A DNA stretch of 64,000 nucleotides from an uncultured Prevotellaceae bacterium (GTDB lineage: Bacteria; Bacteroidota; Bacteroidia; Bacteroidales; Bacteroidaceae), in assembly GCA_900315455.1 (NCBI GenBank), contig OMZE01000037.1, positions 1 through 64,000 on the forward strand, in the 5' to 3' direction. The notes under the pieces are model-generated. The model saw only the letters and a list, made by a program, of their open reading frames with translations. It did not search any database and had not been told where the DNA came from. Below are positions 1 to 7,409 of this stretch, in pieces; the stretch's first letter is position 1; the number at the start of each line of letters is the position of its first letter. A program made the position numbers and the translations under genes.

Positions 1-80
1 CTTGTACTACTTGTCTTCCATGTAAATCTCTCAAAGAACGCTTCTTGTTGACGCAAATCGGGGCGCTAACCCCGAAAAGC
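1..80 (-). ncRNA. 5' leader of a 16S rRNA operon (boxA and hairpin), partial
   Basis: Read on the minus strand, this stretch holds a GC hairpin (CGGGG/CCCCG, plus 59-63 with 70-74), a boxA-like antitermination element GTTCTTTGA (plus 31-39), and the string ACAAGTAGTACAAG at the very edge. From memory, a boxA followed by this string is typical of sequence just upstream of mature 16S rRNA in Bacteroidales. The mature 16S should begin shortly before window position 1. No mature rRNA sequence is visible. Confidence 0.65.
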
Positions 81-85
81 GGATG

Positions 86-117
86 CAAAGGTACGAACAA
101 CGGGGGAAACCGCCAAA
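86..117 (-). promoter_or_regulatory. rRNA operon promoter, reading leftward
   Basis: On the minus strand there is a -7 box TACCTTTG (plus 86-93) and a -33 box TTTG (plus 114-117), separated by 20 bp. This matches the Bacteroidetes housekeeping promoter TTTG-N19/20-TAnnTTTG. Transcription would start near position 79 and run out of the left edge. The downstream sequence looks like a ribosomal RNA leader, so this is probably the promoter of an rrn operon. The assignment to rRNA is inferred from the leader, because the 16S gene itself lies outside the window. Confidence 0.7.
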
Positions 118-544
118 CTTTCCAAGGAAAAATTTCGGGGAAACATGAAAGTTTTCGCGTTTCTTGACAAAATAAACCATTTTACTGGTGTCTTTATTCC
201 ATTTTTTGGAGTTAAAGGGGATTTAGGAAGGGGTGAAAGAGGAGTTAAAGGGTCGTATGAACTGAAAATTTGCCATTTTAGGTAATACAGCACCTGTCTT
301 CTACTTCTCTGCGGTCTTTTGCAAACCTCATTAGTAACGAATTGCGAAAGTTGTATTAATATTATAATAATGTTATAGGCACATCTTTGTAGAAAGGGAA
401 TCATTAAATAATCGAAAAAAAAGCGAATATGTTCTTTTATCTCATGCATTTTCCATAATTTTGCTGCTGTGCAAAGAAGTATTGCCAATTATCATTTGGC
501 ATCAATTTTGCAGGAATGTATATGAACCATCAATTAACAATGAA
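118..544. other. intergenic region between rrn promoter and the BI-1 gene
   Basis: This is AT-rich non-coding sequence of about 430 bp. It contains two copies of GGAGTTAAAGGG (208-219 and 241-252), a motif that recurs at 43133. A possible -7 box for the downstream gene is TAATTTTG at 456-463, but I see no matching -33 box. A second weaker candidate, CAATTTTG, lies at 503-510. The 140-codon open frame on the minus strand here has no recognisable protein features and is taken as chance. Confidence 0.5.
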
Positions 545-1285
545 ATGAACGAAAAGGATTTAGCATCAATCATTAGGGAGCAAGAGAGCGGCATCAATGC
601 CCGCGAACGAGAGAGATACATGCCGGCGGCATTCTCCGTCCTCATGCGAAAAGTATATGTGTGGATGACCCTTGCCTTGGTCATTACCGGTTTTACCGCA
701 TACTATGTTGCCCACTCCACCAGTTTCGTCTACACCTTGATGTCGAGTTCGGGACTGATGTGGGGGCTGATTATCGCCGAATTGGCTTTGGTGATAGGCC
801 TTAGCGCAGCCATCCACAAGTTGTCGCTCACTGTAGCCACGTTGATGTTCGTGGTCTACTCCATCATCAACGGACTCACGTTGTCATTCATTTTCTTTGC
901 CTATACGGAGTCATCGATAGCACAGGTGTTCTTTATCACCGCCGGCACATTCGGTGCCATGGCCCTCATTGGCTATACGACGAAGACCGACCTCACCTCG
1001 CTTGGCAAATACCTCTTCATGGGCCTCATCGGCATCATCATCGCCACGTTGGTGAACTTGTTCTTCAATAACAACATGGTGACCATGATAGTCAGTTACC
1101 TTGGTGTGCTTATCTTCGTGGGACTTACCGCCTACGACTCTCAGAAGATCAAGAAGATGTGTATGAGTTTTGAATACGCCGACACCAATGCCCAGAAGAT
1201 GGCGCTGCTCGGCGCGCTCACCCTTTATCTCGACTTCATCAACCTCTTCATCTATCTGCTCCGCATTTTCGGAAGAAGGAACTAA
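545..1285 (+). CDS. Bax inhibitor-1 / YccA family membrane protein
   Basis: This encodes a 246-residue polytopic inner-membrane protein. After a hydrophilic N-terminus of about 30 residues there are roughly seven hydrophobic segments, and the C-terminal part ends with the family-like stretch YDSQKIKKM followed by LGALTLYLDFINLF. Bax inhibitor-1 (YccA/YbhL) proteins are proton- or calcium-linked membrane proteins; the E. coli member YccA interacts with FtsH. The open frame extends upstream to 461, but the ATG at 545 (MNEKDL) gives the usual family length, and the upstream codons look like leader. It is a single gene followed by a strong terminator. Its specific role is not deducible here. Confidence 0.85.
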   Translation: MNEKDLASIIREQESGINARERERYMPAAFSVLMRKVYVWMTLALVITGFTAYYVAHSTSFVYTLMSSSGLMWGLIIAELALVIGLSAAIHKLSLTVATLMFVVYSIINGLTLSFIFFAYTESSIAQVFFITAGTFGAMALIGYTTKTDLTSLGKYLFMGLIGIIIATLVNLFFNNNMVTMIVSYLGVLIFVGLTAYDSQKIKKMCMSFEYADTNAQKMALLGALTLYLDFINLFIYLLRIFGRRN

Positions 1286-1317
1286 AGAGCAAAGACAAGA
1301 CATTGATTCATATCCTC

Positions 1318-1348
1318 ATGGTGGGCACAGTGATGCCCACCATTTTTT
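1318..1348 (+). terminator. intrinsic terminator after the BI-1 gene
   Basis: A perfect 10-bp stem ATGGTGGGCA / TGCCCACCAT (1318-1327 and 1334-1343) with a 6-base loop is followed directly by a run of T residues to 1348. It lies 32 bp after the stop codon. Confidence 0.85.
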
Positions 1349-1408
1349 ATCCCAAAGGGCATTTTAGTGTAATTTCTACCCTATTTTGTGTAAGACTCAA
1401 ATTTTTTT

Positions 1409-1446
1409 CCACATAATATGCAAATTAACGCATTTTTATTTTGTGG
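1409..1446. promoter_or_regulatory. imperfect palindrome overlapping the argR promoter; possible ArgR operator
   Basis: Nested inverted arms are visible: CCACA (1409-1413) with TGTGG (1442-1446), and ATGC (1418-1421) with GCAT (1430-1433), centred near 1426 with AT-rich surroundings. The right arm overlaps the -33 box of the argR promoter. ArgR hexamers bind AT-rich palindromes and commonly autoregulate, so this is a reasonable operator candidate. The consensus for this lineage is not known to me, and the same motif is not obvious before argF'. Confidence 0.35.
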
Positions 1447-1470
1447 AGTTGATGTTTTTGCATAATTTTG
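1440..1470 (+). promoter_or_regulatory. promoter of the arginine/proline cluster (argR)
   Basis: A -33 box TTTG (1440-1443), a 19-bp spacer and a -7 box TAATTTTG (1463-1470) fit the Bacteroidetes consensus exactly. The argR start codon follows 27 bp later. It probably drives argR and the co-directional genes downstream. Confidence 0.8.
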
Positions 1471-1497
1471 CGCCTCAGAAAGAATATTTATGCGAAT

Positions 1498-1974
1498 ATG
1501 AAAATCAAGAACAGCAGAATGGAAGCCCTGAAGATGCTGATTTCGAGCAAGGAATTAGGCAGTCAGGAAGAAGTGCTCCAGGCATTGGAGAAAGAAGGAT
1601 TCAAACTCACCCAAGCCACGTTGAGTCGTGACCTGAAGCAGTTGAAGGTAGCCAAAGCAGCGAGCATGAACGGCAAGTATGTATATGTGTTGCCCAACGA
1701 CACGATGTACAAGCGCATCACCAAGCCCCGCACTGCCTTGGAGATGTTGCAGACTTCCGGGTTCCTGTCGATCAGTTTTTCTGGCAACATGGGTGTGATC
1801 AAGACCCGTCCGGGCTATGCCAGCAGTATAGCCTACAATATTGACAACAGCGACAGTCCCAACATCATCGGCACCATAGCAGGCGACGATACGATTTTCA
1901 TTGTCATCAAGGAAGGTTCCACTGTCGACACTGTCATTGAAGACCTAAGCGTGATTATCCCCAACATCCGCTAA
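1498..1974 (+). CDS. argR: arginine repressor ArgR
   Basis: This 158-residue protein has the two-domain ArgR layout: an N-terminal winged helix-turn-helix (about residues 1-70, with the SRDLKQL recognition segment) and a C-terminal arginine-binding oligomerisation domain ending in GTIAGDDTIFIV. In this family arginine promotes hexamer formation and repression of biosynthesis genes. The ATG at 1498 was chosen because it gives standard length; an upstream in-frame ATG at 1468 would overlap the -7 promoter box. The gene heads the arginine cluster, which fits autoregulation together with its targets. Confidence 0.92.
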   Translation: MKIKNSRMEALKMLISSKELGSQEEVLQALEKEGFKLTQATLSRDLKQLKVAKAASMNGKYVYVLPNDTMYKRITKPRTALEMLQTSGFLSISFSGNMGVIKTRPGYASSIAYNIDNSDSPNIIGTIAGDDTIFIVIKEGSTVDTVIEDLSVIIPNIR

Positions 1975-2008
1975 CCCATTCATCTACTCTTTTTTTAAAC
2001 ACAAGAAA

Positions 2009-2641
2009 ATGGAAGACATTAAAGTTGTGGTGGCCGACGCCTCGCACGAGAAATACGTCGACACCATTTTGTCGACGATTTCTGAAGCAGCCAAAGTAAG
2101 AGGTACAGGTATAGCCCGCCGCACCCCAGAATATCTTATAACAAAGATGCGCGAAGCGAAGGCCGTGATAGCCCTCGACGGTGAACGATTTGCCGGATTC
2201 AGTTATATTGAGACATGGGGCAACAAACACTATGTCACCACCTCCGGTCTTATCGTGCATCCCGACTACCGTGGCAGAGGCATAGCCAAGCGCATCAAGG
2301 AGATGACATTTTCCTTAGCCCGTACCCGTTGGCCCCATGCCAAGATTTTCAGTCTCACGAGTGGTGCCGCCGTGATGACCATGAACACCCAGTTGGGTTA
2401 TCAGCCCGTCACTTTCGACGACCTCACCGACGACGAAGCCTTCTGGCGTGGTTGCGAAGGATGTGTCAATGTTGACATTCTGAAGCGCACCAACCGCAAA
2501 TACTGCATCTGCACCGCCATGCTCTACGACCCTGAGGAGCATCTCCCCGCCAAGATACCCGCAGAGGTGCTTGAGCGCATCAAGGAGTTGGACGGCACGC
2601 CAGAGCCATCTGTCGAAGACACAGACAATAACAATATATAA
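2009..2641 (+). CDS. GNAT acyltransferase in the arginine operon; candidate N-acyl(succinyl)glutamate synthase
   Basis: This 210-residue protein has a GNAT fold: the acyl-CoA-binding motif A is seen as VHPDYRGRGIAKRI (around residue 90). It sits directly between argR and argG, 34 bp after the former, so a role in arginine synthesis is likely. Bacteroides-type bacteria make arginine through N-succinylated intermediates and lack a classical ArgA or ArgJ. A GNAT protein in this position is therefore the natural candidate for acylation of glutamate, the first step. I recall genetic evidence for the homologous gene in Bacteroides thetaiotaomicron but cannot verify it here. Substrate choice (acetyl- or succinyl-CoA) cannot be read from sequence. 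Confidence 0.7.
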   Translation: MEDIKVVVADASHEKYVDTILSTISEAAKVRGTGIARRTPEYLITKMREAKAVIALDGERFAGFSYIETWGNKHYVTTSGLIVHPDYRGRGIAKRIKEMTFSLARTRWPHAKIFSLTSGAAVMTMNTQLGYQPVTFDDLTDDEAFWRGCEGCVNVDILKRTNRKYCICTAMLYDPEEHLPAKIPAEVLERIKELDGTPEPSVEDTDNNNI

Positions 2642-2689
2642 TATAATCATTTCAAGGTGGCACGATGTGCCGCCCCAAACGCCAATAAC

Positions 2690-3889
2690 ATGACAAAGAA
2701 AAAAGTAGTAGTAGCCTTCTCGGGTGGTCTCGACACCTCCTACACCGTGATGCGTCTTGCCAACGAGGGTTACGATGTGTATGCCGCCTGTGCCAATACC
2801 GGTGGTTTCAGCGACGAGCAGTTGAAGAAGAACGAAATCAACGCCTATGCCCTTGGTGCCAAGCAATATGTCACCCTCGACGTTACCCAGGAGTATTACG
2901 AGAAATCGTTGAAGTATATGATTTTCGGCAATGTGCTCCGCAACAACTGTTACCCCATCTCCGTATCTTCCGAGCGCATTTTCCAAGCCATAGCCATTGC
3001 CCGTTATGCCAAGGAGATAGGAGCCGATGCCATTGCCCATGGCTCGACAGGAGCCGGCAACGACCAGATACGTTTTGACATGACTTTCCTCGTCATGGCT
3101 CCCGGCGTGGAAATCATCACCCTTACCCGCGACCAGAAACTCTCGCGCCAAGAAGAAGTGGACTACCTCAACGAGCATGGTTTCTCTGCCGACTTTGCCA
3201 AACTCAAATACTCCTACAACGTAGGCATCTGGGGCACCAGCATCTGTGGCGGCGAAATCCTCGACTCCACCCAGGGACTTCCCGAGGAAGCCTACCTGAA
3301 GCACGTCACCTGTGACGAAGAGCGTCTGCTGCACATCACCTTTGAAAAAGGCGAGATTGTGGCGGTAGACGGAGAGCCGTTCGATGACAAGGTAAGAGCC
3401 ATCCAGTGCATCGAGGAAATCGGTGCCGCCTATGGTATCGGCCGCGACTGCAATGTGGGCGACACCATCATCGGCATCAAGGGGCGCGTGGGTTTTGAGG
3501 CTGCAGCCCCGAAACTCATCATTGAGGCCCACCGCCTGCTTGAGAAATACACCCTGAGCAAATGGCAACAATACTGGAAAGACCAGGTAGCCAACTGGTA
3601 TGGCATGTTCCTGCACGAGAGCCAGTATCTGGAGCCCGTGATGCCCGACATCGAGGCCATGCTCACCAGTTCGCAGCGCCATGTCAACGGCACCGTCATC
3701 CTCCGTCTCCGTCCGTTGGGCTTCGAGACCGTGGGTGTTGACTCTGCCGACGACCTGCTCAAGTCGAAACTCGGTGAATATGGAGAGATGCAGCATGGCT
3801 GGACCTCCGACGAAGCCAAGGGATTCATCAAGGTGCTCAGCACTCCGCTGCGCGTCTACTACGGCATTCATCCCGACGAAAAGCGATAA
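2690..3889 (+). CDS. argG: argininosuccinate synthase
   Basis: This enzyme joins citrulline and aspartate using ATP, the penultimate step of arginine synthesis. The 399-residue protein begins with the ATP pyrophosphatase P-loop AFSGGLDTS (residues 8-16) and has the family segments AHGSTGAGNDQIRF and the substrate-binding SICGGE. The ATG at 2690 was preferred over an upstream in-frame ATG (2657) because residues before it (MARCAAPNANN) are not family-like. It lies in the arg cluster, 48 bp after the GNAT gene and 18 bp before argC. Confidence 0.96.
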   Translation: MTKKKVVVAFSGGLDTSYTVMRLANEGYDVYAACANTGGFSDEQLKKNEINAYALGAKQYVTLDVTQEYYEKSLKYMIFGNVLRNNCYPISVSSERIFQAIAIARYAKEIGADAIAHGSTGAGNDQIRFDMTFLVMAPGVEIITLTRDQKLSRQEEVDYLNEHGFSADFAKLKYSYNVGIWGTSICGGEILDSTQGLPEEAYLKHVTCDEERLLHITFEKGEIVAVDGEPFDDKVRAIQCIEEIGAAYGIGRDCNVGDTIIGIKGRVGFEAAAPKLIIEAHRLLEKYTLSKWQQYWKDQVANWYGMFLHESQYLEPVMPDIEAMLTSSQRHVNGTVILRLRPLGFETVGVDSADDLLKSKLGEYGEMQHGWTSDEAKGFIKVLSTPLRVYYGIHPDEKR

Positions 3890-3907
3890 CCATATATCCC
3901 CCGACCC

Positions 3908-4876
3908 ATGATCAAGATAGGAATACTCGGCGGTGCCGGTTACACTGCAGGCGAACTCATCCGCCTCCTTATCCACCACCCCGAAGCCGAGATAGCATTC
4001 ATCCACAGCGAGAGCAATGCCGGCAACCACATCACCGACGTGCACGAAGGACTCTACGGCGACACCGACCTGGTGTTCACCGACCAGATGCCCTTCGACC
4101 AGGCCGACGTGCTCTTCCTCTGTTTCGGCCATGGCAAGAGCGAAGCCTTCCTTGCCCAACATGACGTGCCCGACGGCATGCGTATTATCGACCTGGCACA
4201 AGACTTCCGTCTCTCCGCTCCCGGCAACGATTTCGTCTATGGCTTGCCCGAAATCAACCGGTCGCTCATCGCCAACGCCCGGCACATTGCCAATCCCGGC
4301 TGTTTCGCCACCTGCATCCAACTCGGTCTGCTGCCCGCTGCCAAGATGGGCATCATCTGTCAGGATGTGGCAGTGAACGCCATCACAGGCAGTACAGGAG
4401 CCGGACAGAAACCCACTGGCACCACCCATTTCTCATGGCGCAACAACAACCTGAGCATCTACAAGCCCTTTACCCACCAGCATGTGCCCGAGATAGTACA
4501 GAGCCTGCGACAGGTGCAGGGCCACCTCGATGCCCACATCGACTTCATCCCCTACCGTGGCGATTTCGCCCGTGGCATTTTCGCCACCGAAGTGGTGAAG
4601 ACCGATGCTGCCATTGAAGATATCGTGAGCGCTTACAAGGCCTTCTATGCCGATGCCCCCTTCACCCATTATGTGGACAAGGCCATCGACCTGAAGCAAG
4701 TGGTGAACACCAACAAAGCCCTGGTACACTGCGAGAAGTTCGAAGACAAGTTGCTTATCACCTCATGCATCGACAACCTGCTCAAGGGAGCCGTGGGACA
4801 AGCCGTACAGAATATGAACATCATGTTTGGCATCGACGAGACCGCCGGTCTGCGTCTCAAGCCAAGCGCATTCTAA
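3908..4876 (+). CDS. argC: N-acetyl(succinyl)-gamma-glutamyl-phosphate reductase
   Basis: This is the NADPH-dependent reductase of the acylated glutamyl-phosphate intermediate to the semialdehyde. The 322-residue protein opens with a Rossmann dinucleotide motif GILGGAGYTAGEL and carries the active-site Cys in the NPGCFAT motif near residue 135. In this lineage the acyl group is likely succinyl, inferred from argF' downstream. It is a typical type 1 ArgC in length and lies between argG and argD in one transcription unit. Confidence 0.95.
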   Translation: MIKIGILGGAGYTAGELIRLLIHHPEAEIAFIHSESNAGNHITDVHEGLYGDTDLVFTDQMPFDQADVLFLCFGHGKSEAFLAQHDVPDGMRIIDLAQDFRLSAPGNDFVYGLPEINRSLIANARHIANPGCFATCIQLGLLPAAKMGIICQDVAVNAITGSTGAGQKPTGTTHFSWRNNNLSIYKPFTHQHVPEIVQSLRQVQGHLDAHIDFIPYRGDFARGIFATEVVKTDAAIEDIVSAYKAFYADAPFTHYVDKAIDLKQVVNTNKALVHCEKFEDKLLITSCIDNLLKGAVGQAVQNMNIMFGIDETAGLRLKPSAF

Positions 4877-4890
4877 ACCACCCAAGCATC

Positions 4891-6027
4891 ATGAAACTCT
4901 ACGACGTATACCCCCTGCTCAACGTGAATATCGTGAGAGGCGAAGGCTGTAAGGTTTTCGACGACAAAGGCACCGAGTATCTCGACCTTTACGGAGGCCA
5001 TGCCGTTATCAGCATCGGCCACAGCCACAAGAACTACGTGGACGCCATCACCCGCCAAGTCACCCAACTGGGATTCTACTCCAACTCGGTGGTCAACGAC
5101 CTGCAGTGTCAACTCGCACAACGCCTTGGCAAAGTGAGCGGTTATGACGATTACCAACTGTTTCTTGTGAACAGTGGTGCCGAAGCCAACGAGAACGCCA
5201 TGAAACTTGCCTCGTTCCATACCGGCCGCACCCGCATCCTCGTATCGCAGAAAGCCTTCCACGGCCGCACCTCACTCGCCGTTGAAGCAACCGACAACCC
5301 CAAGATCATCGCCCCGGTGAATGCCAACCACCATGTCACCTACCTTCCCCTTAACGACTTCAGCGCTTGGGAAGAAGAGTTGGCCAAGGGCGACGTGTGC
5401 GCCTGTGTACTCGAATGCATCCAGGGCGTAGGTGGCATCCGTCTGGTGGAAAAAGATTTTGCCCAGCGCCTGAGTCAGGCCTGCAAGGAGCATGGCACCA
5501 TACTCATCTGCGACGAGATACAATGCGGCTACGGTCGCAGCGGGAAATTCTTCGCCCACCAATGGCTGGACATCCGTCCCGACCTCATCACCGTGGCCAA
5601 AGGCATCGCCAACGGCTTCCCCATGTCGGCCGTGCTCATCTCTCCCCTATTCACCCCCGTCTACGGCCAACTCGGCACCACCTTTGGGGGCAACCACCTT
5701 GCCTGTGCCGCCGCCATTGCCGTGCTCGACACCATTGAGCAGGAGCATCTGGTAGAGAATGCCCATTGCATTGGCGAGTATCTCCTGTCACGTCTGAAAG
5801 CCCTTCAGGCCACCCAACCCCATATTGTGGAGGTGCGTGGCCGCGGACTGATGATTGGCATCGAACTCGACATCCCCCAGAAAGCCGTCCGCGAACGCCT
5901 TGTCTACGACGAACATTGTTTTGTAGGCAGTTCGGGAACCACCACACTGCGCCTGCTCCCGCCCCTGTGCATCAGCCAGTCGGAAGCCGACGCCTTTATT
6001 GAGAAACTAATAAAAGCATTGTCATGA
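4891..6027 (+). CDS. argD: N-acetyl/succinyl-ornithine aminotransferase
   Basis: This is a PLP-dependent class III aminotransferase converting acyl-glutamate semialdehyde to acyl-ornithine. The 378-residue protein shows the PLP-phosphate-binding GAEANENAMK motif, the aspartate in CDEIQCGYGRSG and the Schiff-base lysine in TVAKGIANGFP. An ATG 126 bp further upstream in the same frame would overlap argC; the ATG at 4891 gives the normal N-terminus MKLYDVYPL. Its stop codon overlaps the proC start by 4 bp (ATGA), which suggests translational coupling. Confidence 0.95.
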   Translation: MKLYDVYPLLNVNIVRGEGCKVFDDKGTEYLDLYGGHAVISIGHSHKNYVDAITRQVTQLGFYSNSVVNDLQCQLAQRLGKVSGYDDYQLFLVNSGAEANENAMKLASFHTGRTRILVSQKAFHGRTSLAVEATDNPKIIAPVNANHHVTYLPLNDFSAWEEELAKGDVCACVLECIQGVGGIRLVEKDFAQRLSQACKEHGTILICDEIQCGYGRSGKFFAHQWLDIRPDLITVAKGIANGFPMSAVLISPLFTPVYGQLGTTFGGNHLACAAAIAVLDTIEQEHLVENAHCIGEYLLSRLKALQATQPHIVEVRGRGLMIGIELDIPQKAVRERLVYDEHCFVGSSGTTTLRLLPPLCISQSEADAFIEKLIKALS

Positions 6028-6809
6028 AGATATCCATTATTGGAGCGGGAGCCATGGGTGGCGCCCTTGCCGAAGGCCTCATGCAGAGTGATGCCGTCAG
6101 CGCCTCCGACCTCACCATCTCCGACCCCAGCGAAGCCGCCATCAGCCGTTTCTCCGACAGCGGTGCCAGCATCACCACCGACAACAACGTCGCTGCCAAG
6201 CATGCCGACATCGTGATGGTGGTAGTGAAGCCATGGTTGGTAGAGACCGTACTGAAAGGCATCAAGCCGTCGCTCGACTACCAGCGCCAACTCATCGTCG
6301 TCATCGCCGCCGGTGTCTCCTCCAAGTCTATCCTGTCATGGCTCGACAAAGGCGACCTGGTGCAGCCCAAGTTGCTTCTTGCCATCCCCAACACCGCCAT
6401 TGCCGTGAAAGAGTCGATGACCTTCCTTGTGCCCGTGACGACCACGAAAAGCGAGACCGACATCATCCACCAACTGTTTGAGGAAGTGGGTCACTGTCTT
6501 CTTACCGAAGAGCGGTTGTTGGCCGCCGGCACCACGCTGGCATCCTGTGGCATCGCCTATGCCATGCGCTATGTGCGCGCGTCGGTAGAAGGTGGCGTGG
6601 AAATCGGCTTCCGTGCCTCCGATGCCCTGCAGATAGTCCTCCAAACGGTGAAAGGAGCAGTATCGCTCCTTCAGGCTACCGGTCATCATCCCGAGACCGA
6701 GATTGACAAGGTGACCACCCCCGGCGGCGTGACCATCAAAGGCCTCAACGAGATGGAGAATGCCGGTTTCACCAGTGCCGTCATCCGCGGACTGAAAGCG
6801 GGAATGTAA
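6024..6809 (+). CDS. proC: pyrroline-5-carboxylate reductase
   Basis: This enzyme reduces pyrroline-5-carboxylate to proline. The 261-residue protein starts with the nucleotide-binding motif IIGAGAMGGALAEGL and ends with the conserved TPGGVTIKGL region of the ProC dimerisation domain. Start and stop overlap with argD indicates one operon. Arginine and proline synthesis share glutamate as precursor, so linkage with proB and proA downstream makes sense. Confidence 0.95.
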   Translation: MKISIIGAGAMGGALAEGLMQSDAVSASDLTISDPSEAAISRFSDSGASITTDNNVAAKHADIVMVVVKPWLVETVLKGIKPSLDYQRQLIVVIAAGVSSKSILSWLDKGDLVQPKLLLAIPNTAIAVKESMTFLVPVTTTKSETDIIHQLFEEVGHCLLTEERLLAAGTTLASCGIAYAMRYVRASVEGGVEIGFRASDALQIVLQTVKGAVSLLQATGHHPETEIDKVTTPGGVTIKGLNEMENAGFTSAVIRGLKAGM

Positions 6810-6843
6810 TTGAGATTTAAGGGTCATAAAATAAAAGAACAAT

Positions 6844-7398
6844 ATGGACGAACAATTGATACAAATCGGTGAGCGTCTGCGTGGTTTGCGCGACGTGCTC
6901 GATATCAGTGCCGAAGAAATGGCTACCCTATGCGGTATTACCGTAGAGAATTACCTGGCCATGGAGAAAGGCGAGAGTGAACTTTCGGTGGCCAACCTTC
7001 AGAAGATAGCCAAGCAATATGGCGTATCGCTCGATGTGCTGATGTTCGGCGAGGAGCCAAAGATGAGCAGTTACTTCCTCACCCGCAAGGGTCATGGCAT
7101 GAGTGTGGAGCGCCGCAGCGCCTACAACTACGAGAGCCTAGCCAGTGGTTTCCGCGGCCGTAAGGCCGACCCCTTCATCGTCACCGTGGAGCCCAAGCCC
7201 GCCGATGCCCCCAAGGAGATGAACTCCCACAGCGGTCAGGAATTCAACATGGTGCTCGAGGGTGCGATGGAACTCACCATCGGTCCGAAGGTGCTCACCC
7301 TTCAAGAAGGCGACTCCGTGTATTTCGATGCCACCCAGCCCCATGGCATGCGCACGCTCAACGACAAGCCCGTAAGGTTTTTAGCCATCATCTTTTAA
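6844..7398 (+). CDS. XRE-family regulator with cupin domain
   Basis: This 184-residue protein has an N-terminal helix-turn-helix (about residues 8-63, with the typical YLAMEKGESELSVANLQKIAKQ pattern read in two parts) and a C-terminal cupin_2 barrel (about 105-184, with SGQEFNMVLEGAME and the DATQPHGMRT metal/ligand strand). Such HTH-cupin proteins regulate small-molecule metabolism by sensing a ligand in the cupin. It is 11 bp before an acyl-CoA synthetase gene, so it most likely controls that gene or responds to its product. The insertion of this pair between proC and proB is notable. The ligand is unknown. Confidence 0.85.
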   Translation: MDEQLIQIGERLRGLRDVLDISAEEMATLCGITVENYLAMEKGESELSVANLQKIAKQYGVSLDVLMFGEEPKMSSYFLTRKGHGMSVERRSAYNYESLASGFRGRKADPFIVTVEPKPADAPKEMNSHSGQEFNMVLEGAMELTIGPKVLTLQEGDSVYFDATQPHGMRTLNDKPVRFLAIIF

Positions 7399-7409
7399 CT
7401 TGACACATC

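Noticed and set aside
66-488. 140-codon open frame on the minus strand near the rRNA leader
   Set aside because: It overlaps the rRNA promoter and intergenic repeats, has a Pro/Leu/Thr low-complexity segment from the GGAGTTAAAGGG repeat, and shows no family-like motif.
2315-4429. 704-codon open frame on the minus strand opposite the GNAT gene, argG and argC
   Set aside because: It lies fully antisense to three clear genes. The long frame is a by-product of GC-rich codon use; its translation has no recognisable domains.
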